A DNA stretch of 45,010 bases. Source: Xanthomonas sp. (GTDB lineage Bacteria; Pseudomonadota; Gammaproteobacteria; Xanthomonadales; Xanthomonadaceae). A program made the translations under genes and the position numbers. The stretch spans positions 1-45,010 of the forward strand of contig JADFDQ010000015.1 in NCBI GenBank assembly GCA_018262705.1, read 5' to 3'. The notes beneath the pieces were generated by a model. It saw nothing but the letters and a program-made list of their open reading frames with translations. It had not been told where the DNA came from and made no database searches. Positions 1 to 8,135 of this stretch are shown here, piece by piece (positions within the stretch are counted from its first letter, which is position 1; each line of letters starts with the position of its first letter).

Positions 1-1422
1 AACAACGTCGAAACCAAGCCCGGCATCGGCTATCCCAAGGAATGGGAAAACCAGGACAAATGGAACGGCGGCTGGGTGCGGACCCGGGCCGGAAAACTGG
101 TGCCCAAGGCCGGCGGCCGCTGGCGGCTGCTCTCGAAGATCTTCGCCAATCCAGATCTTCCGCAAATCGACGACTACTATGAGCCGTTCGACTTCGACTA
201 CCAGCACCTTCATGAAGCGCCCGACATGCAGCATCAGCCGACCGCGCGCCCGCGCTCGCTGATCTCCGGCCAGCGCATGGAGAAGATCAACTGGGGTCCG
301 AACTGGGAGGAAATCCTCGGCACCGAATTCGTCAAGCGCAGCAAGGACGTCAACTTCAACGGCGTGCAGAAAGAGATCTACGGCGCGTTCGAAAAGACCT
401 TCATGATGTACCTGCCGCGGCTGTGCGAGCACTGCCTGAACCCGGCCTGCGTGTCCGCCTGCCCGTCGGGCGCGATCTACAAGCGCGAAGAAGACGGCAT
501 TGTTCTGATCGATCAGGACAAGTGCCGCGGCTGGCGCATGTGCGTGTCGGCCTGCCCGTACAAGAAGATCTACTACAACTGGAAGTCGGGCAAATCCGAG
601 AAGTGCATCTTCTGCTACCCGCGCATCGAAATGGGCGAGCCCACCGTGTGTTCGGAAACCTGCGTCGGCCGCATCCGCTATCTGGGCGTGCTGCTCTATG
701 ACGCCGACCGCATCCAGGAAGCCGCCTCGGTGCCGGCCGAAAAGGACCTGTATCAGGCCCACCTCGACATCTTCCTTGATCCGTTCGACCCCAAGGTGAT
801 CGAAGCCGCGCGCAAGGAAGGCATCCCCGACAACTGGCTGGAAGCGGCGAAAATTTCGCCGACCTACAAACTCGCCATCGACTGGAAGCTGGCGCTGCCG
901 CTGCATCCGGAATACCGCACGCTGCCGATGGTGTGGTATGTGCCGCCGCTGTCGCCGATCCAGTCCGCCGCCGAGCGTGGGCGGATTGGCATGAACGGCG
1001 AGCTGCCGGACGTGGCGTCCTTGCGGATCCCGGTGCGCTATCTGGCCAACCTGCTCACCGCCGGCGACGAGGCCCCGGTGATCCGCGCGCTGGAACGGAT
1101 GATGGCGATGCGCGCCTGGCGCCGCGCCCGCAACGTCGATGGCGTCGAGGACACCAAGGTGCTGGAACAGGCCGGCCTGACCGTGGCCCAGGCCGAGGAC
1201 ATGTACCGCTATCTGGCGATTGCCAATTACGAAGACCGCTTCGTGATTCCCACGGCACACCGCGAATACGCCAACGACGCCTTCGGCGAGCGCGGCGGCT
1301 GTGGCTTTTCCTGGGGCAACGGCTGCAGCGGCGACAGCCCGAACGATCTGTTCACCCAGCGCAAAACCACCCGCTATTCGGTGCATCCGAACCGGCAGGA
1401 GAAGTTCGAGGTGGCCGAATGA
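1..1422 (+). CDS. narH: Respiratory nitrate reductase beta subunit NarH (5' partial)
   Basis: NarH is the iron-sulfur electron-transfer subunit of the membrane-bound, cytoplasm-facing nitrate reductase NarGHI, carrying electrons from NarI hemes to the molybdenum site in NarG. The frame is open from base 1, so the start lies outside the window. The text matches E. coli NarH closely from about its residue 42, so roughly 40 N-terminal residues with the first CxxC group are missing. Visible cluster ligands are CEHCLNPACVSACP (fragment residues 142-154), CRGWRMC (175-181) and KCIFC (202-205). The Trp within CRGWRMC sits where a fourth cysteine would be, as in the known [3Fe-4S] site of this family. 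The C-terminal region EYRTLPMVWYVPP is also typical. The stop overlaps the narJ start (ATGA). narG is expected upstream. Identification is essentially certain. Confidence 0.98.
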   Translation, partial: NNVETKPGIGYPKEWENQDKWNGGWVRTRAGKLVPKAGGRWRLLSKIFANPDLPQIDDYYEPFDFDYQHLHEAPDMQHQPTARPRSLISGQRMEKINWGPNWEEILGTEFVKRSKDVNFNGVQKEIYGAFEKTFMMYLPRLCEHCLNPACVSACPSGAIYKREEDGIVLIDQDKCRGWRMCVSACPYKKIYYNWKSGKSEKCIFCYPRIEMGEPTVCSETCVGRIRYLGVLLYDADRIQEAASVPAEKDLYQAHLDIFLDPFDPKVIEAARKEGIPDNWLEAAKISPTYKLAIDWKLALPLHPEYRTLPMVWYVPPLSPIQSAAERGRIGMNGELPDVASLRIPVRYLANLLTAGDEAPVIRALERMMAMRAWRRARNVDGVEDTKVLEQAGLTVAQAEDMYRYLAIANYEDRFVIPTAHREYANDAFGERGGCGFSWGNGCSGDSPNDLFTQRKTTRYSVHPNRQEKFEVAE

Positions 1423-2096
1423 GCCTGCTCAAGCTGATCGGCGTGCTGCTGGACTATCCGCAGGACGCGCTGTGGGAGCACGGCGAGGAGCTGCTCGCCG
1501 CAGCCGACGATCCGGGCCTGTCGAAGCCGCGCCGCGCCCAGTTGGTCGGCTTCGTGCGCGATCTGCTGGCAACCGACCCGCTGGACGCGCAGGAGCGCTG
1601 GCTGTTGCTGTTCGACCGCGGCCGGGCAATGAGCCTGCTGTTGTTCGAACACATCCACGGCGAATCGCGCGATCGCGGACAGGCCATGGTCGATTTGATC
1701 TCGGCCTATCGCAAGAACGGCTTCGAGCTGTCGGCCAGAGAGCTGCCCGACTATCTGCCGCTGCTGCTGGAATACCTCAGTCAGCGGCCGGTGGAAGAAG
1801 CGCGCGACTGGCTGCATCACGTCAGCCACATCGTCGGTCTTCTAGCCGCACGCGCCGGCGAACGGCAAAGCTCGCACGCACTGCTGCTGGAGATTCTGGC
1901 CGAACTGGCCGACGGCAAGGTCGACCTTGCACCGCTGCGCAGGCGCGCCAGCGAGGAGCCGCGCGACGACAGCGCCGAAGAAATGGATCGACTCTGGGAA
2001 GAGGAGGCGGTGCGCTTCGGCGCGGATGCCCCGTCCGACGACTGCGCGCCGACCGCGCGCCGCCCCGCCACCGTTCAACGACAGGTGCAACCATGA
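1419..2096 (+). CDS. narJ: Nitrate reductase molybdenum cofactor assembly chaperone NarJ
   Basis: This 225-residue protein begins MSLLKLIGVLLDYPQ and belongs to the NarJ/TorD family of dedicated chaperones. NarJ binds the apo NarGH complex in the cytoplasm, assists molybdenum cofactor insertion and holds it until it docks on NarI. Family marks include the N-terminal LLDYP, the LLLFEHIHGESRDRGQAM stretch (about residues 68-85) and the all-helical composition. The start codon overlaps the narH stop and the stop overlaps the narI start (both ATGA), implying translational coupling in a narGHJI operon. The C-terminus is rich in Arg, Ala and Pro, as is common in high-GC homologues. Position and sequence agree, so the assignment is firm. 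Confidence 0.95.
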   Translation: MSLLKLIGVLLDYPQDALWEHGEELLAAADDPGLSKPRRAQLVGFVRDLLATDPLDAQERWLLLFDRGRAMSLLLFEHIHGESRDRGQAMVDLISAYRKNGFELSARELPDYLPLLLEYLSQRPVEEARDWLHHVSHIVGLLAARAGERQSSHALLLEILAELADGKVDLAPLRRRASEEPRDDSAEEMDRLWEEEAVRFGADAPSDDCAPTARRPATVQRQVQP

Positions 2097-2797
2097 CCTA
2101 TTTCGACGTTTTCTGGTTCCAGATCTACCCGTACATTGCGATGGCGGTGTTCTTCGTCGGCAGCCTGGTGCGCTTCGACCATTCGATGTACACGTGGCGC
2201 AGCGGCTCCAGCCAGATCCTGTCCGACAAGGGCATGCGGCTGGGCAGCAACCTGTTCCACGTCGGCATCCTGGTCGTGCTCGGTGGCCATATCGTCGGCC
2301 TGCTGACCCCGCATTCGATCTACTCGATCTTCATCAGTCAGGAAAACAAGCAGCTGCTGGCGATGGGCGTTGGCGGATTCTTCGGTTTCCTGTGCCTGAT
2401 CGGGATGGTCATCCTGATGTGGCGGCACCTGTTCAATCCGCGCATCCGCGCCACCGACAACTGGCGCAACGTGCTGCTGCTGGCGATGCTGATGGCGCAG
2501 CTGATCCTGGGTCTGTACACCGTGGTGCAATCCTCGCACCACCTCGACGGCAGCGTGATGACCTTGCTGGCCGACTGGGCGCAGCGGATCGCCACCTTCC
2601 GCGGTGGTGCGGCGGAGCTGATCTCCGGCGTGCACTGGGTCTACAAGGCGCACATCATCCTCGGCCTGACCCTGTTTCTGGTGACTCCGTTCACCCGCCT
2701 CGTGCACATCTGGAGCATCCCGCTGAGCTACCTGTGGCGGCCGTACCAGGTGGTGCGCCGGCGCCAGCCGCCGCTGCGCTACGGCCCGAGGGATTGA
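2093..2797 (+). CDS. narI: Respiratory nitrate reductase gamma subunit NarI (cytochrome b)
   Basis: NarI is the di-heme b membrane anchor that oxidises quinol at the periplasmic side and passes electrons to NarH. The 234-residue protein has five hydrophobic segments. His56 and His66 (LFHVGILVVLGGHIVG) fall at the same numbers as two E. coli heme ligands, and two further ligand histidines appear in VYKAHIILG and RLVHIWS near the C-terminus. The length fits the family. The start overlaps the narJ stop (ATGA), and the PpiC gene follows after only 2 bases, so all are probably one transcript. Nothing looks damaged. Confidence 0.96.
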   Translation: MTYFDVFWFQIYPYIAMAVFFVGSLVRFDHSMYTWRSGSSQILSDKGMRLGSNLFHVGILVVLGGHIVGLLTPHSIYSIFISQENKQLLAMGVGGFFGFLCLIGMVILMWRHLFNPRIRATDNWRNVLLLAMLMAQLILGLYTVVQSSHHLDGSVMTLLADWAQRIATFRGGAAELISGVHWVYKAHIILGLTLFLVTPFTRLVHIWSIPLSYLWRPYQVVRRRQPPLRYGPRD

Positions 2798-2799
2798 CC

Positions 2800-3708
2800 G
2801 TGGACGAACGTAAACCGGGCCTACGCGAATTGCCGATCACCGTCATCGACTCCGGCAAGTCGGTGGCGCAAGAAGCCCACGCGCACCATCACGACGCCGC
2901 CGGCGAAGGGCCACGCACGCTGGGGCAGTCGGCGCCGAGCTATCTGTTCGTCGGCCAGCTTGCGATCAGCGAGGCCGAAATCGCGCGCGAGATGCAGTTC
3001 CACCGTGCGCTGAAACCGGCACAGTCGCGCGCCGACGCGGCGCGGGCGCTGGTGGTGCGCGAGCTGTTGCGGTGCGAGGTCGAGCGGCTCGGGCTGGAAA
3101 ATGCGGTGGAAGCCAACGGTGATGAGGCGATCGAGGAAGCCTGCATCCGCGTCCTGCTGGAACGCGAAGTGGAAAACCGCGTGCCGAGCGAGGACGACTG
3201 CCGGCGCTATTACGATCAAAATCCGGAACGCTTCCATGCGCCGGATCGCATCCGCGTTCGCCACATCCTGCTGGCGGCGCCGGCCGACGACGTCAACGGC
3301 CGCTTCGACGCCCGCGACCGCGCCGAGAAGATGATCGCCGAGCTGAAAGAGCAGCCACACCTGTTCGCCGATTTCGCGTTGCGCCAGTCCGATTGCCCTT
3401 CGAAAGGAGCAGCTGGCGATCTGGGCTGGATCGAGCACGGCCAGACCACGCCGGAATTCGATCGCCAGGTGTTCCGCCTGCGCGAGGGACTGGCCGGCTT
3501 CCCGGTGGAGTCGCGCTGGGGCTATCACGTGGTCTGCGTCGATGCGATCGCCGCCGGCGAAAAACTTGCGTTCGATCAAGCCCGCAGGCGGATCTCGGAT
3601 TATCTTGAGCTGCAAGTCCGACAGCGCGAACTCCAGCTCTATCTGCAAGCTCTGCAGGAGCGCTACGAAGTGCGCGGCTTGACGGAAATCGAAGCCGCCG
3701 CAGCCTGA
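2800..3708 (+). CDS. PpiC-type (parvulin) peptidyl-prolyl isomerase of the nar operon
   Basis: This 302-residue protein has a helical N-terminal half and a parvulin domain at about residues 140-235, beginning IRVRHILLAA and containing the family signature GAAGDLGWIEHGQ and FPVESRWGYHVV. Parvulins catalyse cis-trans isomerisation of peptidyl-proline bonds. The GTG start two bases after narI gives a protein with a His-rich stretch (AHAHHHDAAGEG) and no signal peptide or membrane segment, unlike the exported parvulins SurA and PrsA. A cytoplasmic location is therefore inferred. A PpiC gene directly after narI is known in other denitrifiers such as Pseudomonas aeruginosa, which suggests a role in folding or maturation of the NarGHJ complex. 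That role is an inference from context. Confidence 0.9.
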   Translation: MDERKPGLRELPITVIDSGKSVAQEAHAHHHDAAGEGPRTLGQSAPSYLFVGQLAISEAEIAREMQFHRALKPAQSRADAARALVVRELLRCEVERLGLENAVEANGDEAIEEACIRVLLEREVENRVPSEDDCRRYYDQNPERFHAPDRIRVRHILLAAPADDVNGRFDARDRAEKMIAELKEQPHLFADFALRQSDCPSKGAAGDLGWIEHGQTTPEFDRQVFRLREGLAGFPVESRWGYHVVCVDAIAAGEKLAFDQARRRISDYLELQVRQRELQLYLQALQERYEVRGLTEIEAAAA

Positions 3709-3764
3709 GAACAGATCCTGCACGGCCGCTTCAACCGGTTCCCGACACGAACGGAAATACGACC

Positions 3765-5156
3765 ATGCAAGACCAAGCGCAGATCAGCAACGCCCGCCGC
3801 CAGCGGGCGCTGTGGCTCAGTACCTTTGCTTTCGGCGTGTGCTTCGCCATCTGGGTGGTGTTCTCGATCATAGGCATGAAGCTCAAGGAAGAACTGGGCT
3901 TGTCCGACACCCAGTTCGGCCTGATGGTGGCTACCCCGATCCTGACCGGCTCGATCAGTCGGCCGATCCTCGGCATCTGGTCGGAGATGATCGGCGGGCG
4001 CCGGGTGTTTGCCCTGATCATGCTGGTGGTGGCGGGCTTCGCTTATGCCCTGCCTTACGCGAGCAGCTTCCCGATGATGCTGGCGCTGGGCCTGGGCCTG
4101 GGCCTGGCGGGCGGCACCTTCTCGATTGGCGTGGTGTACGTTTCGGCCTGGTTCCCGCGCGAAAAGCAGGGCACGGCGTTGGGCTTGTTCGGCATGGGCA
4201 ACGTCGGTGCGGCCGTCACCAGCTTCGGCGCGCCGCTGCTGCTGGCGGTGATGGACTGGCGGCAGGCGATCAACGTCTATGCCACGGCGGTGCTGGTCAC
4301 CGCGGTGCTGTTCTATCTGCTGGCCGAGCCGGCGCCGAAAAACGCGGCCAGCGCAGGCCGGTCGGCCTCGCTCAAGGAACGGCTGGCGCCGCTGGGCAAC
4401 CTGCAGGTGTGGCGGTTCTCGCTGTACTACTTCCTCGTGTTCGGCGGCTTCGTGGCGCTGACCTCGTGGCTGCCGCGCTACTACATGGGCGTGTACAAGG
4501 TCGACATCGCCACCGCCGGCATGCTGGCGGCCAGCTTCGGCCTGCCGGCAACGATTTTCCGGGCTTTCGGCGGCGTGATGGCCGACCGCTATGGCGCCCG
4601 CAAGATCATGTACATCTCGTTTTCGGTGTGCATGGTCGGACTGTTCCTGCTGTCGTATCCGAACACCCACTACGTCATTGAAGGCATCCACGGTCCGATC
4701 GCCTTCACCATCGCGCCGACCATGATCGAACGCGCGGTCGTGCTGTTCGTCCTCGGCTTCGTGATGTCGCTGGGCATGGCCGCCGTGTTCAAGCACATCC
4801 CGACCTACTATCCCAATCACGTCGGCTCGGTCGGCGGCGTGGTCGGCATGATCGGCGGCCTCGGCGGCTTTATCCTTCCGATCGCTTTCGGCCTGATGAA
4901 CGATCTGATCGGAATCTGGAGCAGCTGTTTCATGCTGCTGTTCGCCATCGCCCTGACCAACCTGCTGTGGATGCATTTTGCGATCCTGCGCGCCGACCGC
5001 GCCCGCCATCCCGAACTCGCCCGCGACACCGACCTGCCGGAAATCATGGCCGCGCAGGAAGCGGCGCGGCACGCGCAGGTCGCGGCAGAGGCAGCCAGTC
5101 AGGCCGCACGGGCTGCCGCCGCTGCGGCGGAAGCGGCGCGCAAGCGGGCGGGGTGA
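3765..5156 (+). CDS. narK: Nitrate/nitrite transporter NarK (MFS)
   Basis: A 463-residue major facilitator of the nitrate/nitrite porter family with twelve predicted membrane segments. Typical features are the N-terminal FAIWVVFSIIG, the Gly-rich segment LGLGLGLAGGTFSIGV (about residues 106-121), FGMGNVGAA, and the second nitrate signature VGGVVGMIGGLGGF near residues 357-370. It should move nitrate and/or nitrite across the inner membrane for NarGHI; the sequence alone does not tell symport from antiport. The gene follows ppiC by 56 bases. In many genomes narK precedes narG, so this downstream position is less usual. After the last membrane segment there is an extra tail of about 45 residues, very rich in Ala with scattered Glu, Gln and Arg, likely a cytoplasmic helix. 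Confidence 0.93.
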   Translation: MQDQAQISNARRQRALWLSTFAFGVCFAIWVVFSIIGMKLKEELGLSDTQFGLMVATPILTGSISRPILGIWSEMIGGRRVFALIMLVVAGFAYALPYASSFPMMLALGLGLGLAGGTFSIGVVYVSAWFPREKQGTALGLFGMGNVGAAVTSFGAPLLLAVMDWRQAINVYATAVLVTAVLFYLLAEPAPKNAASAGRSASLKERLAPLGNLQVWRFSLYYFLVFGGFVALTSWLPRYYMGVYKVDIATAGMLAASFGLPATIFRAFGGVMADRYGARKIMYISFSVCMVGLFLLSYPNTHYVIEGIHGPIAFTIAPTMIERAVVLFVLGFVMSLGMAAVFKHIPTYYPNHVGSVGGVVGMIGGLGGFILPIAFGLMNDLIGIWSSCFMLLFAIALTNLLWMHFAILRADRARHPELARDTDLPEIMAAQEAARHAQVAAEAASQAARAAAAAAEAARKRAG

Positions 5157-5160
5157 GGCG

Positions 5161-5188
5161 GGGGACAGGGGACAGGGGACAGGGGACA
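5161..5188 (+). repeat. Heptamer tandem repeat, 4 x GGGGACA
   Basis: Four exact head-to-tail copies of GGGGACA, followed by a degenerate copy, fill the short gap between the convergent narK and TehA-like genes. Related arrays occur at 26512-26539 and, on the opposite strand with one base changed, at 44885-44933. No terminator-like T tract accompanies it. Confidence 0.85.
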
Positions 5189-5205
5189 GGAACAGGGGCC
5201 GGCTC

Positions 5206-6258
5206 CTAGCTTGTCGTCCTTAACGCGAGCAACGCCCCCAGCCCGCGTCGCAGCGCGCCGATGAAGGTTGCGGCCCAGGCGCACAGTGCGACCACGAGAA
5301 ACACGTCCGGGGTCGGGTCGAGGAAGTCTAGGTGCATTGCGCGCACCAATTGGTGGGTGCAGGCCGCGTACATGCCGAGCGGGAACACCGCGCCCCAGTA
5401 CAGCGGGTCGTAGCGCAGCGGGAAGCGTTTGTAGACGTGGCGCCACACGCCCAGCACCAGCAGCATCGGGATCCACCAGGTTCCCGTGGCCCAGTAGAAC
5501 ACGGTGAAGCCCTTGATGAAGGGCAGCACCGACGTGAGGAACGGCGCGTCGCTGGCGTTGAGGATCAGCAGCGAGCCGGCCAGCGTGGAGATGGCCATTG
5601 CGCCCATGTTGATCCAGTACGGCGGCGACAGATCGTGCGGCTGAAAGCGGAAAAACGTATAGCGGTAGAAGATCAGCGACATCATCCAGATGTAGAGCAT
5701 GCCGCCCCACAGCCACATCGACAGCGCGAAATAGTTGAGCTCAAGTTTCCACGGCTGGCCGGTGCGCGCGGCCAGCAGCGCGCTGAGCACGGTCAGCGAT
5801 TGGGTGGCCACCACCGCCAGCAGCCAGCCGCCGTTGATGCCCTGGTCGAGGGTCGGTTTGCTGTCCTTGACGGTGAGGATGGTGAAGATGGTGTAGGTCA
5901 GCAACAGCCACAGCCCCAGCGCCAGCGTCCACAGGATCCAGCTCACGCGCAGCGCCTCGTGCAGGAGCAGGAACTGCGAGCCGAGCACGCCGGTCGCCGC
6001 GACCATGGTGAAGAAGGCCGGTCCGCGCAGGTGGTCGAACAGGTCGTTGAAGAAGGCGCGCGGGTAGCGCCACAGGCGCAGCAGGTACAGCACCCAAAGC
6101 AGCGCATACATCCCGAGGTTGAGGATGAACAGGACATTGGCAAGCTGGACGAAGCCGCGCATGAAGGCCGCAAGCGAGACGATGCCGGTGGCCATGACCA
6201 TGCCGAAATAGGCCGGTGACAGGCTCTGCAGGCCAGCTTGCTGCGCGTGGTCGGTCAT
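5206..6258 (-). CDS. TDT/SLAC1 family (TehA/Mae1-like) membrane channel or transporter
   Basis: A 350-residue integral membrane protein with about ten hydrophobic segments. The N-terminal SPAYFGMVMATGIVSLA, then FFTMVAATGVLGSQF and the late FYWATGTWWIPML and YWGAVFPLGMYA stretches are characteristic of the TehA/SLAC1/Mae1 (TDT) family. Known members include fungal malate permeases, bacterial TehA and plant anion channels such as SLAC1 and SLAH3, some of which conduct nitrate. The gene is convergent with narK and downstream of modC, but it has its own upstream site: a perfect FNR/ANR-type box at 6348-6361 in the 112-base gap before it. That suggests oxygen-controlled expression and an anion-flux role linked to nitrate respiration. 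Substrate is not determinable from sequence; automated labels may call it a C4-dicarboxylate or tellurite-resistance protein. Confidence 0.85.
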   Translation of the reverse strand: MTDHAQQAGLQSLSPAYFGMVMATGIVSLAAFMRGFVQLANVLFILNLGMYALLWVLYLLRLWRYPRAFFNDLFDHLRGPAFFTMVAATGVLGSQFLLLHEALRVSWILWTLALGLWLLLTYTIFTILTVKDSKPTLDQGINGGWLLAVVATQSLTVLSALLAARTGQPWKLELNYFALSMWLWGGMLYIWMMSLIFYRYTFFRFQPHDLSPPYWINMGAMAISTLAGSLLILNASDAPFLTSVLPFIKGFTVFYWATGTWWIPMLLVLGVWRHVYKRFPLRYDPLYWGAVFPLGMYAACTHQLVRAMHLDFLDPTPDVFLVVALCAWAATFIGALRRGLGALLALRTTS

Positions 6259-6347
6259 CTGCTTTGCCCCGGTTTGCGTTCGCGTACCGGACGGGGCCGG
6301 TTCTGTCGAACAATCCTTCCAGATTAGACCGGATGACGCCGAAAAAT

Positions 6348-6361
6348 TTGATTGCGATCAA
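6348..6361 (-). promoter_or_regulatory. FNR/ANR-type operator upstream of the TDT-family gene
   Basis: TTGATTGCGATCAA is an exact TTGAT-N4-ATCAA palindrome, the consensus site of FNR/ANR/DNR-class regulators. It lies about 96 bases before the TehA-like start and only 9 bases past the modC stop. On the minus strand a -10-like TCTAAT (6328 down to 6323) or TAATCT lies about 30 bases from the box centre, the geometry of a class II FNR-activated promoter with the site near -41.5. A 5' leader of about 55 bases would follow. Confidence 0.75.
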
Positions 6362-6370
6362 TTGCGTCGG

Positions 6371-7444
6371 TCACAGCAGCAGCGCGACCGCCTTGACCTG
6401 CGCCCACAGCGGCAGGCCCGGGTGCAGGTCGAGGCGCTGCACCGAGCGCTGCGAAATGCGCGCAAGCAGCGTCGCGCCCGAGGCATCCAGCAGCGCCTGC
6501 ATCTGTCCGCCCGGCAGTTCGGATAAAGCGTTCAAGGTGACCGGAAGCAGGTTGAGCAGGCTGCTGTCTTCGTGGCGAGTCAGGGCGAGGCTGACGTCGC
6601 GGGCGAGGATGCGCACGCGCAGCGCGGTGCCGGGCGGGTGGTTCGCGCCCTGTGCGTGCAGGGATCCTGCGGCGGTGGCCAGCGACAGCAGGCCGTGTTC
6701 GTCGCGGTCGGTCACGCGCGCTTCCAGCACCACGCCGGCGTCATCGCGCAGCGCCAGCGGCAGGTCGGGTCGGTTGAACAATTCCAGCGCCGGTCCGGAC
6801 CGTGCAACCCGGCCAAGCTCCATCAGCACGAGATGATCGGCCAATCGCGCGGCTTCGTCGATCGCGTGGGTGACGTAAAGAATCGGAATGCCGGCTTCGC
6901 GGCGCACGGCTTCCAGAAAAGGCAGGATCTCCGCACGCCGCGGTGCGTCCAGCGCGCTCAGCGGTTCGTCCAGCAGCAGCAGGCGCGGCGCGCAGACTAG
7001 CGCGCGCGCCAGCGCCACCCGTTGGCGTTCGCCGCCCGAAAGCGAGTCCGGAAAACGCGCCAGCAGCGGCGTGAGTGCCAGCCGTTCGATCCATTCGGAC
7101 AGCACATCCGCAGGCGCCTTGGCGCGCTTCCAGCCATAGCGCAGATTGGCTTCCACGCTCAGGTGCGGAAGCAGGCCCGCGTGCTGGAAGACGACGCCGA
7201 GCGGACGGCGGTGTGCGGGCAGAACCGTGCCCGCATCCTGCCAGGTGTCGCCAAGCACCCGCAGGGTTCCGTTTGCGTTCGGTTCCAGTCCCGCGATAGC
7301 GCGCAGCAGGGTGCTCTTGCCGCAGCCGGACGGGCCGAACACGACGGTGGTTCCGGACGCGGGGAGGGTGAGCTCCACATCCAGACGGAACGCGCCGCGC
7401 GTCAATTGCAGCGCAATGTCGATGGTCGTGCCGGGTTCAGTCAT
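6371..7444 (-). CDS. modC: Molybdate ABC transporter ATP-binding protein ModC
   Basis: A 357-residue ABC ATPase. The Walker A motif is GPSGCGKST (about residues 38-46), the signature LSGGERQRVALARAL starts at 135, and Walker B LLLLDEPLSALD at 155. The C-terminal part from about residue 290 to the end fits the TOBE/Mop molybdate-binding domain that separates ModC from ordinary importer ATPases. It energises molybdate uptake through ModB. The start overlaps the modB stop by 8 bases, so modA-modB-modC is one operon. Placement beside narGHJI is functionally sensible because NarG needs a molybdenum cofactor. No ModE-type operator was recognised. Confidence 0.92.
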   Translation of the reverse strand: MTEPGTTIDIALQLTRGAFRLDVELTLPASGTTVVFGPSGCGKSTLLRAIAGLEPNANGTLRVLGDTWQDAGTVLPAHRRPLGVVFQHAGLLPHLSVEANLRYGWKRAKAPADVLSEWIERLALTPLLARFPDSLSGGERQRVALARALVCAPRLLLLDEPLSALDAPRRAEILPFLEAVRREAGIPILYVTHAIDEAARLADHLVLMELGRVARSGPALELFNRPDLPLALRDDAGVVLEARVTDRDEHGLLSLATAAGSLHAQGANHPPGTALRVRILARDVSLALTRHEDSSLLNLLPVTLNALSELPGGQMQALLDASGATLLARISQRSVQRLDLHPGLPLWAQVKAVALLL

Positions 7445-8129
7445 TGGCCATCGCCGTGCGCCGACCCAGCCATTGCATCAGCAGCAACAAAACGAACGAG
7501 AACAGCAGCAAGCCCGCCGCCAGCCGATGCGCATCGCCGTAGGCCATCCCCTCGACCTGATCGTAGAGCAGCACCGACAGCACCCGGGTCTCGCCGTCGA
7601 TATTGCCGCCCACCATCAGCACCACGCCGAACTCGCCGACGGTGTGGGCGAAACCGAGCAGGGCGCCGGCAAGCAGCGAAGGCCGCGCCAGCGGCAAGGC
7701 AACGGTGAGGAATCGATCCAGCGGCGAAGCGCGCAGGGTCGCGGCGGCATCCAGGGTGGCCTGCGGGATGCCGGCAAAGCCCGCCTGCAATGGCTGCACC
7801 ACGAACGGCAGCGAGTACAGCACCGAGGCCAGCAACAGGCCGTTGAAAGTGAACGCCAGCGTGCCCAACCCCAGCGCCGAGGTCAGTTGGCCGATCGGTC
7901 CTTGCGGGGCGAACGCGATCAGCAGATAGAAGCCGAGCACGGTCGGCGGCAGCACCATCGGCAGCGCGACCACCGCGCCGATCGGTGCGCGCCAGCGCGA
8001 GCGCGTGCGTGCCAGCCACCACGCCATCGGGGTGCCCAATACCAGCAGAATCACCGTGGTCAGCCCGGCCAGCTTGAACGACACCCAGGCGGCCATGAGC
8101 CACGCCGGCGTTGTCGAAACGGCATCCAT
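7437..8129 (-). CDS. modB: Molybdate ABC transporter permease ModB
   Basis: A 230-residue inner membrane permease of the binding-protein-dependent transport family. It has five to six hydrophobic segments (for example LTTVILLVLGTPMAWWLA and VVALPMVLPPTVLGFYLLIA) and the cytoplasmic EAA-type loop near residues 136-160 that contacts the ATPase. The sequence GFAHTVGEFGVVLMVGGNI is strongly typical of ModB/CysT permeases. It sits between modA (6-base gap) and modC (8-base overlap). Length and order fit ModB; sulfate or tungstate specificity is a less likely alternative because the partner binding protein looks like ModA. Confidence 0.93.
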   Translation of the reverse strand: MDAVSTTPAWLMAAWVSFKLAGLTTVILLVLGTPMAWWLARTRSRWRAPIGAVVALPMVLPPTVLGFYLLIAFAPQGPIGQLTSALGLGTLAFTFNGLLLASVLYSLPFVVQPLQAGFAGIPQATLDAAATLRASPLDRFLTVALPLARPSLLAGALLGFAHTVGEFGVVLMVGGNIDGETRVLSVLLYDQVEGMAYGDAHRLAAGLLLFSFVLLLLMQWLGRRTAMAND

Positions 8130-8135
8130 CGACGT

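Noticed and set aside
1927-2799. Open frame upstream of the PpiC start, overlapping narI.
   Set aside because: The part before GTG 2800 is a shifted reading of narI; parvulin similarity starts after 2800.
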